Below, one piece after another: positions 16,782 through 25,817 of a stretch of 64,000 nucleotides of DNA (positions are counted from its first letter, which is position 1; every line of letters starts with the position of its first letter). The stretch comes from Pedobacter psychrotolerans (lineage in GTDB: Bacteria; Bacteroidota; Bacteroidia; Sphingobacteriales; Sphingobacteriaceae). The notes under the pieces were generated by a model. The model was given only the letters and a program-made list of their open reading frames with translations, made no database searches and had not been told where the DNA came from. Where the stretch lies: NCBI RefSeq assembly GCF_004340665.1, contig NZ_SLWO01000004.1:434001-498000 (forward strand), in the 5' to 3' direction. Position numbers and translations under genes: made by a program.

Positions 16782-16850
16782 TATGCAAAATGATAGATAA
16801 CAATATTAAAATGTATAAAAAAGTCCCGGCAAGTAGCCGGGACTTTTTTT
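16771..16850 (+). promoter_or_regulatory. transcription attenuator of pheA (antiterminator and terminator)
   Basis: Terminator: AGTCCCGGC (16822-16830), loop AAGTA, GCCGGGACT (16836-16844), then a T run to 16850. Antiterminator: GCCGGGGCT at 16771-16779, which is the last leader codons plus the first base of the stop, pairs with the same AGTCCCGGC over nine pairs with one G-U. The two structures exclude each other. A ribosome reaching the stop codon covers 16771-16779 and lets the terminator form. A ribosome stalled at the Phe/Tyr codons leaves it free, so the antiterminator forms and pheA is transcribed. Confidence 0.85.
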
Positions 16851-16862
16851 GTTTACGCAAAA

Positions 16863-17696
16863 ATGGAAACGACAAAACGAGTAGCAATTCAAGGCATTAA
16901 AGCATCCTTTCATGAAGAAGCAGCCTACAAATTCTTTGGTCAAAACATCGAAACTGTAGAATGTAATTCATTTAAAGAAACCTGCGATAAGCTGGAAAAA
17001 AACGATGCCGACTTCGTGGTGATGGCCATTGAAAATTCAATCGCCGGAAGTTTATTACCGAATTACACGCTGATCCGCGATTATGGATTCTCAGTCGTAG
17101 GCGAAGTTTACCTTCCTATCCAATTGCACTTAATGGCATTGCCTGGGGTGAAATTTGAGGACATTAAAATCGTAACCTCCCACCCTATTGCTATTCGTCA
17201 ATGTATCGATTTCTTTTACGATTATCCACATATTAAAATTGTAGAAAGCAACGATACTGCTGCTTGCGCAAAACGGATTCAGGAAGAAAAATTAACCGAT
17301 ACAATGGCTATTGCAAATACTTTAGCCGCAGAACTTTATGGTTTAAACATTTTAGAGCGTAGAGTAGAATCAAACAAGAAGAACTATACCAGGTTTCTCA
17401 TTCTTAAAAAAGACAAAACAGACGAAGGAAAAAAAATAAACAAAGCATCCATCTGTTTTCAGGTTGGCCATAAAGCAGGCTCACTGGCAACAGTATTAAA
17501 TATCTTCGCAGAACAAGAGGTAAGCTTAACAAAAATACAATCTATGCCGGTATTAGGGAAACGAAACGAATATTACTTTTATGTCGATCTGGAATGGCCA
17601 AGCACAGAAAAATATGATAAGGCCATTAGAAAGGCATTAAAATATACCTCGAACTTCAACATCCTTGGAGAATATTTGAAGAACGATAAAGTTTAA
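16863..17696 (+). CDS. pheA: prephenate dehydratase with ACT domain
   Basis: 277 residues, monofunctional, as usual in Bacteroidota where chorismate mutase is fused to DAHP synthase. It converts prephenate to phenylpyruvate. The catalytic part (residues 1-180) has the periplasmic-binding-like PDT fold: VAIQGIKASFHEEAA, MAIENSIAGSLLPNYTLI, the conserved TRF motif in NKKNYTRFLIL, and SNDTAACAKRI. The C-terminal ACT domain (about 193-275; ICFQVGHKAGSLATVLNIF) is the Phe feedback-inhibition site. The start at 16863 is 13 bp after the attenuator T run, so expression should follow Phe/Tyr supply. The downstream gene is 119 bp away. Confidence 0.95.
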   Translation: METTKRVAIQGIKASFHEEAAYKFFGQNIETVECNSFKETCDKLEKNDADFVVMAIENSIAGSLLPNYTLIRDYGFSVVGEVYLPIQLHLMALPGVKFEDIKIVTSHPIAIRQCIDFFYDYPHIKIVESNDTAACAKRIQEEKLTDTMAIANTLAAELYGLNILERRVESNKKNYTRFLILKKDKTDEGKKINKASICFQVGHKAGSLATVLNIFAEQEVSLTKIQSMPVLGKRNEYYFYVDLEWPSTEKYDKAIRKALKYTSNFNILGEYLKNDKV

Positions 17697-17815
17697 GATG
17701 AAAAGTTGTTAAGTTGGTAAGACATATATTATTCCATTTCATCAATTTAACAACCAAACAACTAACCGATTCATAAAAAAATAAACGAATTATAAAATAT
17801 TACAATCCATAAATC

Positions 17816-18955
17816 ATGAAACTTAATTTAAACATTCAACCCTTAAACACTTGGTTAAACGTAAACAACGAACCATTAATTATCTCTGGACCGTGTAGTG
17901 CTGAAACTGAAGAGCAATTGTTAACTACAGCACATTTATTAGCTGCAACTGGTAAAGTATCAGTTTTAAGAGCTGGTATCTGGAAACCACGCACCCGTCC
18001 GGGAGAATTTGAAGGAATTGGAAGTATCGGTTTAGAGTGGTTAAAACGTGCTAAAGCAGAAACAGGTTTACCAACAGCTGTTGAAGTGGCAAATGCAAAA
18101 CATGTTGAAGAAGCTCTAGCTGCAGGAGTTGATATCCTTTGGATTGGTGCACGTTCTACTGTAAACCCTTTCACTGTTCAGGAAATTGCTGATGCTTTAA
18201 AAGGTCACGATGTACCTGTATTAATTAAGAACCCAGTTAACCCTGACTTACAGTTGTGGATTGGTGCTATTGAGCGAATCAATGGTGCAGGTATCACTAA
18301 AATTGGTGCAATTCACCGAGGTTTCTCTTCATTCGAAAAAAGCTCTTTTCGTAACGAACCAATGTGGGAAATGGCTATTCAATTAAAAACTTTATGCCCT
18401 GAATTGCCAATCATTAACGATCCAAGCCACATTTGTGGTAACCGTGAATTAATCCCTTACATCGCTCAAAAAGCTTTGGATTTAGACATGCAAGGTTTAA
18501 TGATCGAATCTCATGTTGATCCTTCAGTAGCCTGGACAGATGCCAAACAACAAGTTACTCCAGCTGCATTAGCAGAATTGGTTGAGCGTTTAACGGTTCG
18601 TGAACCAGAGGCACCAAATGAAGCTTTCGCAGATAAATTAGCTGATTTACGTAAATCAATTGATAAAATTGACGATATTTTATTACAGAAATTAGCAGAA
18701 CGTATGTCCATCGTGGAGAAAATCGGTGAATTTAAACGTGATAACCAGGTAACCATTTTACAAGTAAACCGTTGGGATGCAATCATTAAAAAAGGGCATG
18801 CCTTTGCAAAAGCTTTAAAATTAGACTTAAATTTCACAGAAAAATTCTTAGAATTGATGCACGGTGAATCGATCCGTAAACAAACTGAAATTATGAACGC
18901 TGGTAAGTCTGAACAAGGAATTGCAGCTGAACAACATACTGAAGTTAAAGCTTAA
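17816..18955 (+). CDS. bifunctional DAHP synthase/chorismate mutase
   Basis: 379 residues. Residues 1-265 are a KdsA-like (type I beta) DAHP synthase: PLIISGPCSAETEEQLL, LRAGIWKPRTRPGEFEGIG, LIKNPVNPDLQLWIGAIE, GAIHRGFSS and NDPSHICG. This joins phosphoenolpyruvate and erythrose-4-phosphate. Residues about 275-365 are an AroQ-type chorismate mutase (LADLRKSIDKIDDILLQKLA, then ERMSIVEKIGEFKRDN) making prephenate for PheA. Fusing the first and the branch-point enzymes lets prephenate or aromatic products control entry into the pathway. The 17705-17757 gap upstream holds a 12-bp imperfect inverted repeat (GTTGTTAAGTTG). It is probably transcribed with pheA and so also subject to the attenuator. 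Confidence 0.93.
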   Translation: MKLNLNIQPLNTWLNVNNEPLIISGPCSAETEEQLLTTAHLLAATGKVSVLRAGIWKPRTRPGEFEGIGSIGLEWLKRAKAETGLPTAVEVANAKHVEEALAAGVDILWIGARSTVNPFTVQEIADALKGHDVPVLIKNPVNPDLQLWIGAIERINGAGITKIGAIHRGFSSFEKSSFRNEPMWEMAIQLKTLCPELPIINDPSHICGNRELIPYIAQKALDLDMQGLMIESHVDPSVAWTDAKQQVTPAALAELVERLTVREPEAPNEAFADKLADLRKSIDKIDDILLQKLAERMSIVEKIGEFKRDNQVTILQVNRWDAIIKKGHAFAKALKLDLNFTEKFLELMHGESIRKQTEIMNAGKSEQGIAAEQHTEVKA

Positions 18956-19000
18956 GAATAAAGCTGAAAGACTAAAGCGAAAAGCAAGGTCTAAGCACAA

Positions 19001-19112
19001 CGTCATAGCGAGGTACGAAGCAATCTTATTTTAATTGTTTCAAACCTCACATCAATGATTTATAAATTTGCAAGTACTAAGCTCATTATAAAGCCCTCCC
19101 TTCTAGGGAGGG
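19001..19112. repeat. half palindromic repeat and hairpin before aroA
   Basis: CGTCATAGCGAGGTACGAAG at 19001-19020 resembles one arm of a dispersed CGTCATTGCGAGG-type repeat. CCCTCCC-TTCTA-GGGAGGG at 19094-19112 forms a 7-bp G+C hairpin 26 bp before the aroA start, without a T tract. Confidence 0.4.
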
Positions 19113-19137
19113 TTGATGAGACTAAAACCAGAATACC

Positions 19138-20406
19138 ATGTCTAAAAATGCCTTAGTTTCTTTTAAAGGAACCAAGAATATAAATACGGAAATCCAATTA
19201 ACCGGTTCTAAAAGTGAATGCAACAGGGCATTAATTATCAGTGCTTTAAGTAATAGACTTGTTAAAGTTGAAAATTTATCTAATGCAGCAGATACTGTTA
19301 CGCTTGATGGGATTTTAAATTCCTTGAGGGAAGACTCCGAACTAAAGACTCAAGACTCAAGACTGGTTGACGTTGGCCCGGCTGGAACAGCTATGCGTTT
19401 TCTTTCTGCTTACCTATCGGCAAAAAATGGAAATTTCTTGTTAACTGGAACTGAACGCATGAAAAAACGCCCCATTGGTATTTTAGCTGAAGCGCTTAAA
19501 ACCATTGGTGCCGATATTTCCTATGCTGAATCTGATGGATTTCCACCCCTAAATATCAATGGTCCCTTAAATCAGACAACCGCGGAAGTGAAGATCAAAG
19601 GTGATATCAGCAGTCAGTATATTTCTGCATTGCTGATGATCGCCCCTATTTTGCCGAAAGGGTTAACTTTGGAAATTGAAGGTGAACTGACCTCCAGACC
19701 TTATGTAGACATGACTTTGGATATGCTTGCAGAGGTCGGCATTAAACATACCTGGAGCGAAAATTCAATCACCATTGAACCGCAAGCTTTTAAAGCCGGA
19801 ACCCTTGTTGTAGAACCAGACTGGAGCGCAGCATCTTACTGGTACAGCATTGCGGCTTTGGCAGATGAAGCAGAAATCAGTTTACCGGCATTGAAAGAGA
19901 AAAGCCTTCAAGGTGATAGCCAGATTCAAAAAATCATGAAGATTTTTGGTATTGCAACGAGCCAAACGGAAACAGGAATTTCGATTAGTAACCTGGGGTT
20001 ATCACTTGATACAAATCAGGTTATGGATCTAAAAACCTGTCCTGATTTGGCGCAAACCATTATTGTTATTGCAGCTGCCTTAGGTAAAAATATGTCTTTC
20101 ACAGGTTTAGAAACCCTTAAAATTAAAGAAACTGATCGTGTTGCTGCTTTACAAAACGAACTGGCTAAAATCGGCGTAACGTTAACAGAAAATAATTTGG
20201 TTTACACACTAAATACTGATGAACTTCATTTTCCTGAAAAAATAACCATTGCTACTTATGAAGATCACCGGATGGCGATGGCTTTTGCACCACTTGCGCT
20301 ATTAATCAACGAAGTGGAAATTGAAGACATGCAGGTAGTTGAAAAATCTTATCCTCATTTCTGGGAAGATTTGAAAAAAGCAGGGTTTGAAGTAAAAGAG
20401 ATATGA
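19138..20406 (+). CDS. aroA: 3-phosphoshikimate 1-carboxyvinyltransferase (EPSP synthase)
   Basis: 422 residues. It transfers enolpyruvyl from PEP to shikimate-3-phosphate. Signatures: LTGSKSECNRALIISAL (shikimate-phosphate site), GPAGTAMRFLSAYL (PEP site), GTERMKKRPIGILAEAL, GDISSQYISALLMIAP, SRPYVDMTLDML, KETDRVAALQNELAKIG and YEDHRMAMAFAPLAL. Residues 66-76 (REDSELKTQDSRLVD region) are encoded by a stretch of GACTCAA repeats, an unusual loop that resembles intergenic sequence. It is otherwise a normal-length protein. It lies in the same direction as aroC, 117 bp upstream. Confidence 0.95.
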   Translation: MSKNALVSFKGTKNINTEIQLTGSKSECNRALIISALSNRLVKVENLSNAADTVTLDGILNSLREDSELKTQDSRLVDVGPAGTAMRFLSAYLSAKNGNFLLTGTERMKKRPIGILAEALKTIGADISYAESDGFPPLNINGPLNQTTAEVKIKGDISSQYISALLMIAPILPKGLTLEIEGELTSRPYVDMTLDMLAEVGIKHTWSENSITIEPQAFKAGTLVVEPDWSAASYWYSIAALADEAEISLPALKEKSLQGDSQIQKIMKIFGIATSQTETGISISNLGLSLDTNQVMDLKTCPDLAQTIIVIAAALGKNMSFTGLETLKIKETDRVAALQNELAKIGVTLTENNLVYTLNTDELHFPEKITIATYEDHRMAMAFAPLALLINEVEIEDMQVVEKSYPHFWEDLKKAGFEVKEI

Positions 20407-20523
20407 AAATTGAGACACGAGGTGTGAGACTCAAAAACAATAAAAAAAATCTAACCTGATTTAGATATACTTTGAGGGAAAAATCTCAAATCTAATATCT
20501 CAAATCTAACATTTAAAATAAGC

Positions 20524-21621
20524 ATGGCAGGCAATTCATTCGGACAATTATTTCGCATTACTACTTTTGGTGAATCTCATGGCGTAGCTATTGGAGTCAT
20601 TATTGACGGCTGTCCGGCGCAATTGGATCTGGATCTGGATTTTATTCAGTCAGAATTAGATAAACGAAAACCAGGTCAATCCAAAATTACCACACAAAGA
20701 AAGGAAAGCGATACCGTTCAGATTTTATCTGGCATTTTTGAGGGGAAAAGTACCGGAACACCGATAGCATTATTGATTCCGAATGAAGACCAGCGATCAA
20801 AAGATTATGGACATAATGTAGATGTATATCGGCCAAGTCATGCAGATTATGTTTATGATGCAAAATATGGGATCCGCGACCACCGTGGTGGTGGACGTTC
20901 ATCTGCACGCGAAACAGCCGCACGTGTTGCCGCAGGTGCCATTGCTAAATTATTCCTGAAACAACAAGGCATTGAAATTTTTGCTCATGTTACTTCGGTA
21001 GGAACCATTGAGGCACCAAATTTAGAAAGCAACGATTTATCAGCTTTGTTAAATATCAGAGAAGAGAACATTGTTCGCTGTGCTGATCCTGCTACCGCTC
21101 ATGAAATGATTGAATTTATTGATGCCATCCGAAAAGATGGTGATACCGTAGGTGGTAAAATCAGCTGTGTAATTAAAGGTTGTCCTGCCGGTTTAGGCGA
21201 GCCGGTTTTTGATAAATTACATGCAGATTTGGGCAAAGCAATGTTAAGTATTAATGCCGTTCATGGTTTTGAATATGGTTCGGGCTTTGCCGGAAGTGAA
21301 TTAAAGGGTTCACAGCACAACGATATTCCTCAACCTAAAGCCGCTGATTCAAAAATTTTCAAAACCACTACCAATTTTGCTGGTGGTATTTTGGGCGGAA
21401 TTTCGAATGGGATGGATATTACGTTTAAAGTGGCCTTCAAACCTGTTGCTACCATCATGCACAATCAGCAAACCATAAATGCAGCCGGAGAGATTTCAGA
21501 AATTAAAGGTAAAGGCCGCCATGATCCTTGTGTAGTGCCAAGAGCGGTAGTGATTGTAGAAGCAATGGCTGCCTTGGTTTTAGCCGATCAGTTTTTAAGA
21601 AATAAAGTGAGTGTGATCTAA
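20524..21621 (+). CDS. aroC: chorismate synthase
   Basis: 365 residues. It performs the last shikimate step, the FMNH2-dependent anti-1,4-elimination of EPSP to chorismate. The N-terminus [20 protein letters not shown] is canonical, and the signatures follow: [60 protein letters not shown] and [20 protein letters not shown]. Full length. The product feeds the chorismate mutase domain encoded at 17816. Confidence 0.96.
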   Translation: MAGNSFGQLFRITTFGESHGVAIGVIIDGCPAQLDLDLDFIQSELDKRKPGQSKITTQRKESDTVQILSGIFEGKSTGTPIALLIPNEDQRSKDYGHNVDVYRPSHADYVYDAKYGIRDHRGGGRSSARETAARVAAGAIAKLFLKQQGIEIFAHVTSVGTIEAPNLESNDLSALLNIREENIVRCADPATAHEMIEFIDAIRKDGDTVGGKISCVIKGCPAGLGEPVFDKLHADLGKAMLSINAVHGFEYGSGFAGSELKGSQHNDIPQPKAADSKIFKTTTNFAGGILGGISNGMDITFKVAFKPVATIMHNQQTINAAGEISEIKGKGRHDPCVVPRAVVIVEAMAALVLADQFLRNKVSVI

Positions 21622-21627
21622 TATTAT

Positions 21628-21652
21628 GTCGTCATTGCTAGGTAATGACGAC
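21628..21652 (+). terminator. hairpin after aroC
   Basis: GTCGTCATT (21628-21636) pairs perfectly with AATGACGAC (21644-21652). The following bases are only weakly T-rich, so it may be a repeat arm rather than a strong terminator. Confidence 0.45.
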
Positions 21653-21676
21653 TATTTAATTTGTAATTAACAAACT

Positions 21677-22285
21677 ATGAAAATCTTCCCTATCCTATTA
21701 CTTTTCATTAGTTTAAATACTTTTGCTCAATCCTATTCCGAGCAAATTACCAAGCATCGTGAGGTGTATAAACAAGATTTTCTAAAGGATAGTCATTCGC
21801 CATTAAAGGAAGCAGATTTACAACAGCTGCATTTCTTTGAAATAGATAGTGCTTACAGAATCATGGCAAAAGTAGATATTTTAACAAACGAAAAGATTTT
21901 TAAAATGCCGACCTATGATGGTACCAGTAAAGAATTTTATCGTTACGCTAAAATCAGCTTTAATTTAAGTGGAACGTCAGTCAACATGACGCTTTATAAA
22001 AATGTAGCACTCTCCATGAATCCGGCTTATAAAGATTTACTCTTTTTGCCCTTTACAGATCAAACAAACCAAAAGGAAACCTATGGTGGTGGTCGATATA
22101 TCGATTTAAGGGAAAAGGATATTAAAGACCATCAAATCGAAGTTGATTTTAATAAAGCTTATAATCCTTACTGTGCTTATAGTGATGGTTATCGATGTCC
22201 TGTACCGCCAGAAGAAAATGATCTTCAAATAGAAGTCAAAGCTGGCGAAAAATTATATACCGGTAAAAAAAAGCATAAGAATTAA
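21677..22285 (+). CDS. DUF1684-family secreted protein
   Basis: 202 residues with a signal peptide (FISLNTFAQ). DUF1684 features are visible: an N-terminal segment with ITKHREVYKQDFLKD and SPLKEADLQQLHFFEID, then MPTYDGTSKEFYRYAKISF, LLFLPFTDQTNQKETYGGGR, YIDL, and the conserved C-terminal NPYCAYSDGYRCPVPPEENDL. Function is not known; members are beta-rich proteins found in the periplasm or cytoplasm. It follows aroC by 55 bp, but a hairpin separates them. Confidence 0.85.
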   Translation: MKIFPILLLFISLNTFAQSYSEQITKHREVYKQDFLKDSHSPLKEADLQQLHFFEIDSAYRIMAKVDILTNEKIFKMPTYDGTSKEFYRYAKISFNLSGTSVNMTLYKNVALSMNPAYKDLLFLPFTDQTNQKETYGGGRYIDLREKDIKDHQIEVDFNKAYNPYCAYSDGYRCPVPPEENDLQIEVKAGEKLYTGKKKHKN

Positions 22286-22461
22286 AACATTAAGGTTTAA
22301 TATTGTGAGACTTTTCTTAATCATTATGTAATCTAACCAACGATTTATAAATAAAAGATAATAATTTTTAAATTCTCTTAAGTTATTGGGAATTTGAATT
22401 ATATTTAATGCCTGTATAATATGTTATCCTATATTATATTGATTTCAATAAATCCCCCTGA

Positions 22462-23214
22462 ATGCGCTACAAATGTTTGATTGTTGATGACCATGAGATC
22501 GAAAGAGATGCTCTGGAAATGCATCTGCGAAAAATCTCACCATTAGAAATTATAGCCGTTTGTAAAAGCGGAATTGAGGCCGCTGACATATTATCCAGAA
22601 ACAGCATCGATATTGTATTTTCAGATATCGATATGCCAGAATTGTCGGGAATTGAGTTATTAAAAAGCTTCAAAAACCATCCACTTTTCATATTTATTAC
22701 GGCACATGGCAAATATGCTGCTGAAAGCTATGAGGTAGATGCCATTGATTTTATTGTCAAACCTGCAACTTTTGAAAGGGTATTAAAGTCTGCAAACAAA
22801 GCGATAGAATACCTCGAATTGAAAAAACAGGTGAGTCATGTAGCCGAAAATGCTTACAAGGCGCCGACCAACCAAGATGATCATTTCTTTTTTAAAGAAA
22901 CAAAGGGAATTACCAAGCTAAAATACGATGATGTGATTTATATTGAGAGTATGGGCGATTTCTCTAAAATCTTTACCAGAAACGATATGCATATTATTTT
23001 GGTGAGTTTGAAGAATTTAGAAAAGCAACTCCCTAAGAATTATTTTTCCAGGGTACACAAGCAATATATCATTAATGTAAACCATATTGCCACTTTAACC
23101 AATCATGAAGTGCATCTGAATCACGATTTTGTGGTTCCAATCAGTGCGGCTAATCGCCAGGAGCTACTCGAGCACGCAATAGATAAAAAAATCTTATCCA
23201 GATTTATCAAGTAA
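22462..23214 (+). CDS. LytTR-family response regulator
   Basis: 250 residues. Receiver domain residues 1-118, with Asp9-Asp10 (CLIVDDHEIE), the phospho-acceptor Asp55 (IVFSDIDMPELSG), Thr in ITAHGKYA and Lys in DFIVKPATF. LytTR DNA-binding domain residues about 140-245: FFKETKGITKLKYDDVIYIE, KQLPKNYFSRVHKQYIINV. Such regulators are usually driven by LytS-type kinases, but the adjacent kinase gene is a TPR/HisKA sensor transcribed convergently, 51 bp away. Confidence 0.9.
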   Translation: MRYKCLIVDDHEIERDALEMHLRKISPLEIIAVCKSGIEAADILSRNSIDIVFSDIDMPELSGIELLKSFKNHPLFIFITAHGKYAAESYEVDAIDFIVKPATFERVLKSANKAIEYLELKKQVSHVAENAYKAPTNQDDHFFFKETKGITKLKYDDVIYIESMGDFSKIFTRNDMHIILVSLKNLEKQLPKNYFSRVHKQYIINVNHIATLTNHEVHLNHDFVVPISAANRQELLEHAIDKKILSRFIK

Positions 23215-23265
23215 AAGCTGAAAACGACCTAATAAACAGGATGCTGAATTGCGTTTGAATTTAAT

Positions 23266-25605
23266 TTATTTAGGTAAGCTAATGGTAAAAATGGTCCCTG
23301 CAGGATTATTTTTAGTTGCACTTATTTTACCGCCCATAAGGTCTATAAATGTTCTGCAAAGTATTAAGCCTAACCCGGTTCCCTTTTCTTTTTCAGTACC
23401 CAAGGTACTGATCCCCGCACCGTTATAACTGGTTTTATTAAAATGTTCCATTTGCTGATCACTCAGGCCTATACCATCATCAGCTATGATGATATGCAGC
23501 TCATTCTCTAAACTTTTATCTGATAAAGTAATTAACCCGTTTCTTGGTGTAAACTTGATGGCATTGCTGATCAGGTTGCGAACAATTAGCGAAAGCATAT
23601 TGGCATCTGCTTCAACATGCATTTCTGGATCAGTTTTATTTTCTATTTTGATGTTTTTAGCATCTGCATGATGGAGCACAGCATCCATCACCCCGTTAAG
23701 TAACTGATGAATATTCAAGGTTTCCATATCGGGATGAAAACCCTGCATCTGACTGGCTGCCCAATTTAAAAGATTCTCCATCATCGTTGACGTATAACTC
23801 AAATTATGCTTGAGTGTAGCTGCATATCTGGTGAGTTTTTCCTGATCGATGTTCCCACCTTCCAATAGCTGAATAAACGAAATTAGTGCGTTCACCGGAG
23901 TGCGCATATCATGACTTACCACACTGAAAATCTTATCCTTAACCCTGTTTAATTGTTCGAGTTCTTGCCTTTGTTGATTAATGACCTTATTTAAAAGTTT
24001 GGTTTTGCGCTGATTATAATAGATGATAGCAGCGATAAAAAGTACAAGTGCAAGGCCGATGGAGAGGAAAATTTTGATTCTCCAATCGAACTTAATTTGT
24101 TGCTCTTGTTTTGATATTTGTTTGTCTCTAAGAGAGGTTTCGTATTTCGCCTGAAGTTTGGCACGTTCAAATTTCCCAGACTGATTTTTTTGGGCAATTT
24201 CCAGATCTAGCTGCTTTTTTAAAAAAGTAAGGCGTTGCAGGCTTTTTTCCTGGTCACTTAATGCCAGTTGTTGTTTTTTTAAATAGAGCTCTTGTTGTTG
24301 TTGCTTAGCCAGAAGTACCTGTTTTTGCAATTCTATTCCCGTAATCTTTTGTTTATAGCGATATTCATTTTCTTTGAAACCAAAATCAATTTGCATTTGT
24401 CGCCTGGTGATTTCTTTTTCCTTATCCTCATTAAAAATCTGATCTCTCAGCACAATATATTGTTTATAAAAGCTGAGCGATTGGTTATAGTCTTTTAATT
24501 CATTATAGGAATCACTCAGGCCAAGTGCTGCATTTCTTTTCAATTCAATAAGATTATTTTCATCAGCCATTTTGTAGCTATCTTTAAATAGCGCCAAAGC
24601 ATTTGCATGATCATGTTGCTGCTGGTAAAACATTCCTAAAGCATATAGACAGTCTACGTAGCTTGATTTATCATCAAGATCTTTGCCAATCTGAATGGCT
24701 TTTTGATAGGTGCTTAAGGCCAGGTCTTTTTTATCCATTGCATTGTAAACATCTCCCATACTTTTCCTCACGGATGACATGATGCTTTTATCATTTAAAA
24801 GATCTGCTACCTTTAATGATTTTTGATAGTATTGCAAAGCCACACCTAAACGATCCTTAGGAAGAATACCCATTTTTTTCAATTCAGAGGGATTGGCCTC
24901 ATAATACGCAGTCCCGATTAATTCATTGACTACTGCTACTCCTCTTGACTGTGCACTCTCATTGGTGAAGATTTTTAATGCCATATTCAGGTAAACCAGC
25001 GATTGGCTATGGTTTCCAAGACTTTGGTAAACAGCAGAAAGATTGGTATAACAACTCGCCAAATCAGATTCATTGCCCATTTGTTCATAAATGGCAATTG
25101 CTTTTTGATTGACTTCTAAACATTTTGCATAATCAGGAATCGCAGTATATAAAGCACCTAAATTTAAATATGTTCCGGCAACCATATCTAAATTTTTAGC
25201 TAGTTCAAATTCAGTAATCGCCAGATGATAGTATTCTTCGGATTTTGTAAAAACAGTTTTGCCATGATAAAATTTTGCCCGGCGATACAAAGCAAAACCT
25301 GATATGTTCCGCAATTTTAACTTTTGGGCCAAGGCAACGGTTTTATCTACATATTCTTCAAATTTACCGACATCTTTTAACTTCAAATAACCTTTATAGA
25401 TCTGTTCAAGTAGCATAACTTTAACCGAATCAACTTGGGGATGCGATTGATTGAGCGCTAACAAGCTATCTACCTTTTGAGATTGATTATTCTTTTGTGC
25501 ATGCCCTTCCTGACAGAGGAGAAAAGTGAAGAAAAAAAAACAGAAAATCGATTGTTTCCAGTACCCTGAACAGGTATAAACCAAATCAGCTAATAAATTC
25601 TCCAA
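23266..25605 (-). CDS. TPR-containing sensor histidine kinase
   Basis: 779 residues. The only start seen is TTG 25605, which precedes a hydrophobic signal (SIFCFFFFTFLLC, then HAQ). Six or seven TPR repeats follow in the periplasmic part to about residue 390 (for example AGTYLNLGALYTAIPDYAKC), then a charged coiled coil with QQQ/KKQ runs, and one membrane helix (IKIFLSIGLALVLFIAAIIYY). The cytoplasmic HisKA H-box is FSVVSHDMRTPVNALISF and the HATPase_c domain has NLISNAIKF (N box), DDGIGLS (G1) and EKGTGLGLILC (G2). TPR sensors of this kind are common in Bacteroidota and their ligands are mostly unknown. The convergent LytTR gene is the nearest candidate partner. Confidence 0.9.
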   Translation of the reverse strand: MENLLADLVYTCSGYWKQSIFCFFFFTFLLCQEGHAQKNNQSQKVDSLLALNQSHPQVDSVKVMLLEQIYKGYLKLKDVGKFEEYVDKTVALAQKLKLRNISGFALYRRAKFYHGKTVFTKSEEYYHLAITEFELAKNLDMVAGTYLNLGALYTAIPDYAKCLEVNQKAIAIYEQMGNESDLASCYTNLSAVYQSLGNHSQSLVYLNMALKIFTNESAQSRGVAVVNELIGTAYYEANPSELKKMGILPKDRLGVALQYYQKSLKVADLLNDKSIMSSVRKSMGDVYNAMDKKDLALSTYQKAIQIGKDLDDKSSYVDCLYALGMFYQQQHDHANALALFKDSYKMADENNLIELKRNAALGLSDSYNELKDYNQSLSFYKQYIVLRDQIFNEDKEKEITRRQMQIDFGFKENEYRYKQKITGIELQKQVLLAKQQQQELYLKKQQLALSDQEKSLQRLTFLKKQLDLEIAQKNQSGKFERAKLQAKYETSLRDKQISKQEQQIKFDWRIKIFLSIGLALVLFIAAIIYYNQRKTKLLNKVINQQRQELEQLNRVKDKIFSVVSHDMRTPVNALISFIQLLEGGNIDQEKLTRYAATLKHNLSYTSTMMENLLNWAASQMQGFHPDMETLNIHQLLNGVMDAVLHHADAKNIKIENKTDPEMHVEADANMLSLIVRNLISNAIKFTPRNGLITLSDKSLENELHIIIADDGIGLSDQQMEHFNKTSYNGAGISTLGTEKEKGTGLGLILCRTFIDLMGGKISATKNNPAGTIFTISLPK

Positions 25606-25817
25606 CCGCTTAAATGTTATAAAAATGGAAGAAGTTTAAAACAGGCAAAATGGCACCAGCTATTCCACTGAAAGCAATTACATGAAACATAAATGGGACG
25701 ATAATAGATAACTTCACCTAAGATATCTATTTTACCATTAATTATAAAAGATTTTTAAAATTTAAATTGAGTCCGGATTTATATTATATAGAGCAAGACC
25801 TTCCGCCAGCTACAGCA

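Noticed and set aside
18511-18837. Open frame of 108 codons opposite the chorismate mutase domain
   Set aside because: Antisense shadow of the well-conserved DAHP synthase/chorismate mutase.
22441-22461. Possible Shine-Dalgarno (CCCCCTG) or riboswitch before the LytTR gene
   Set aside because: The bases do not match an anti-16S sequence and no conserved RNA fold is seen.
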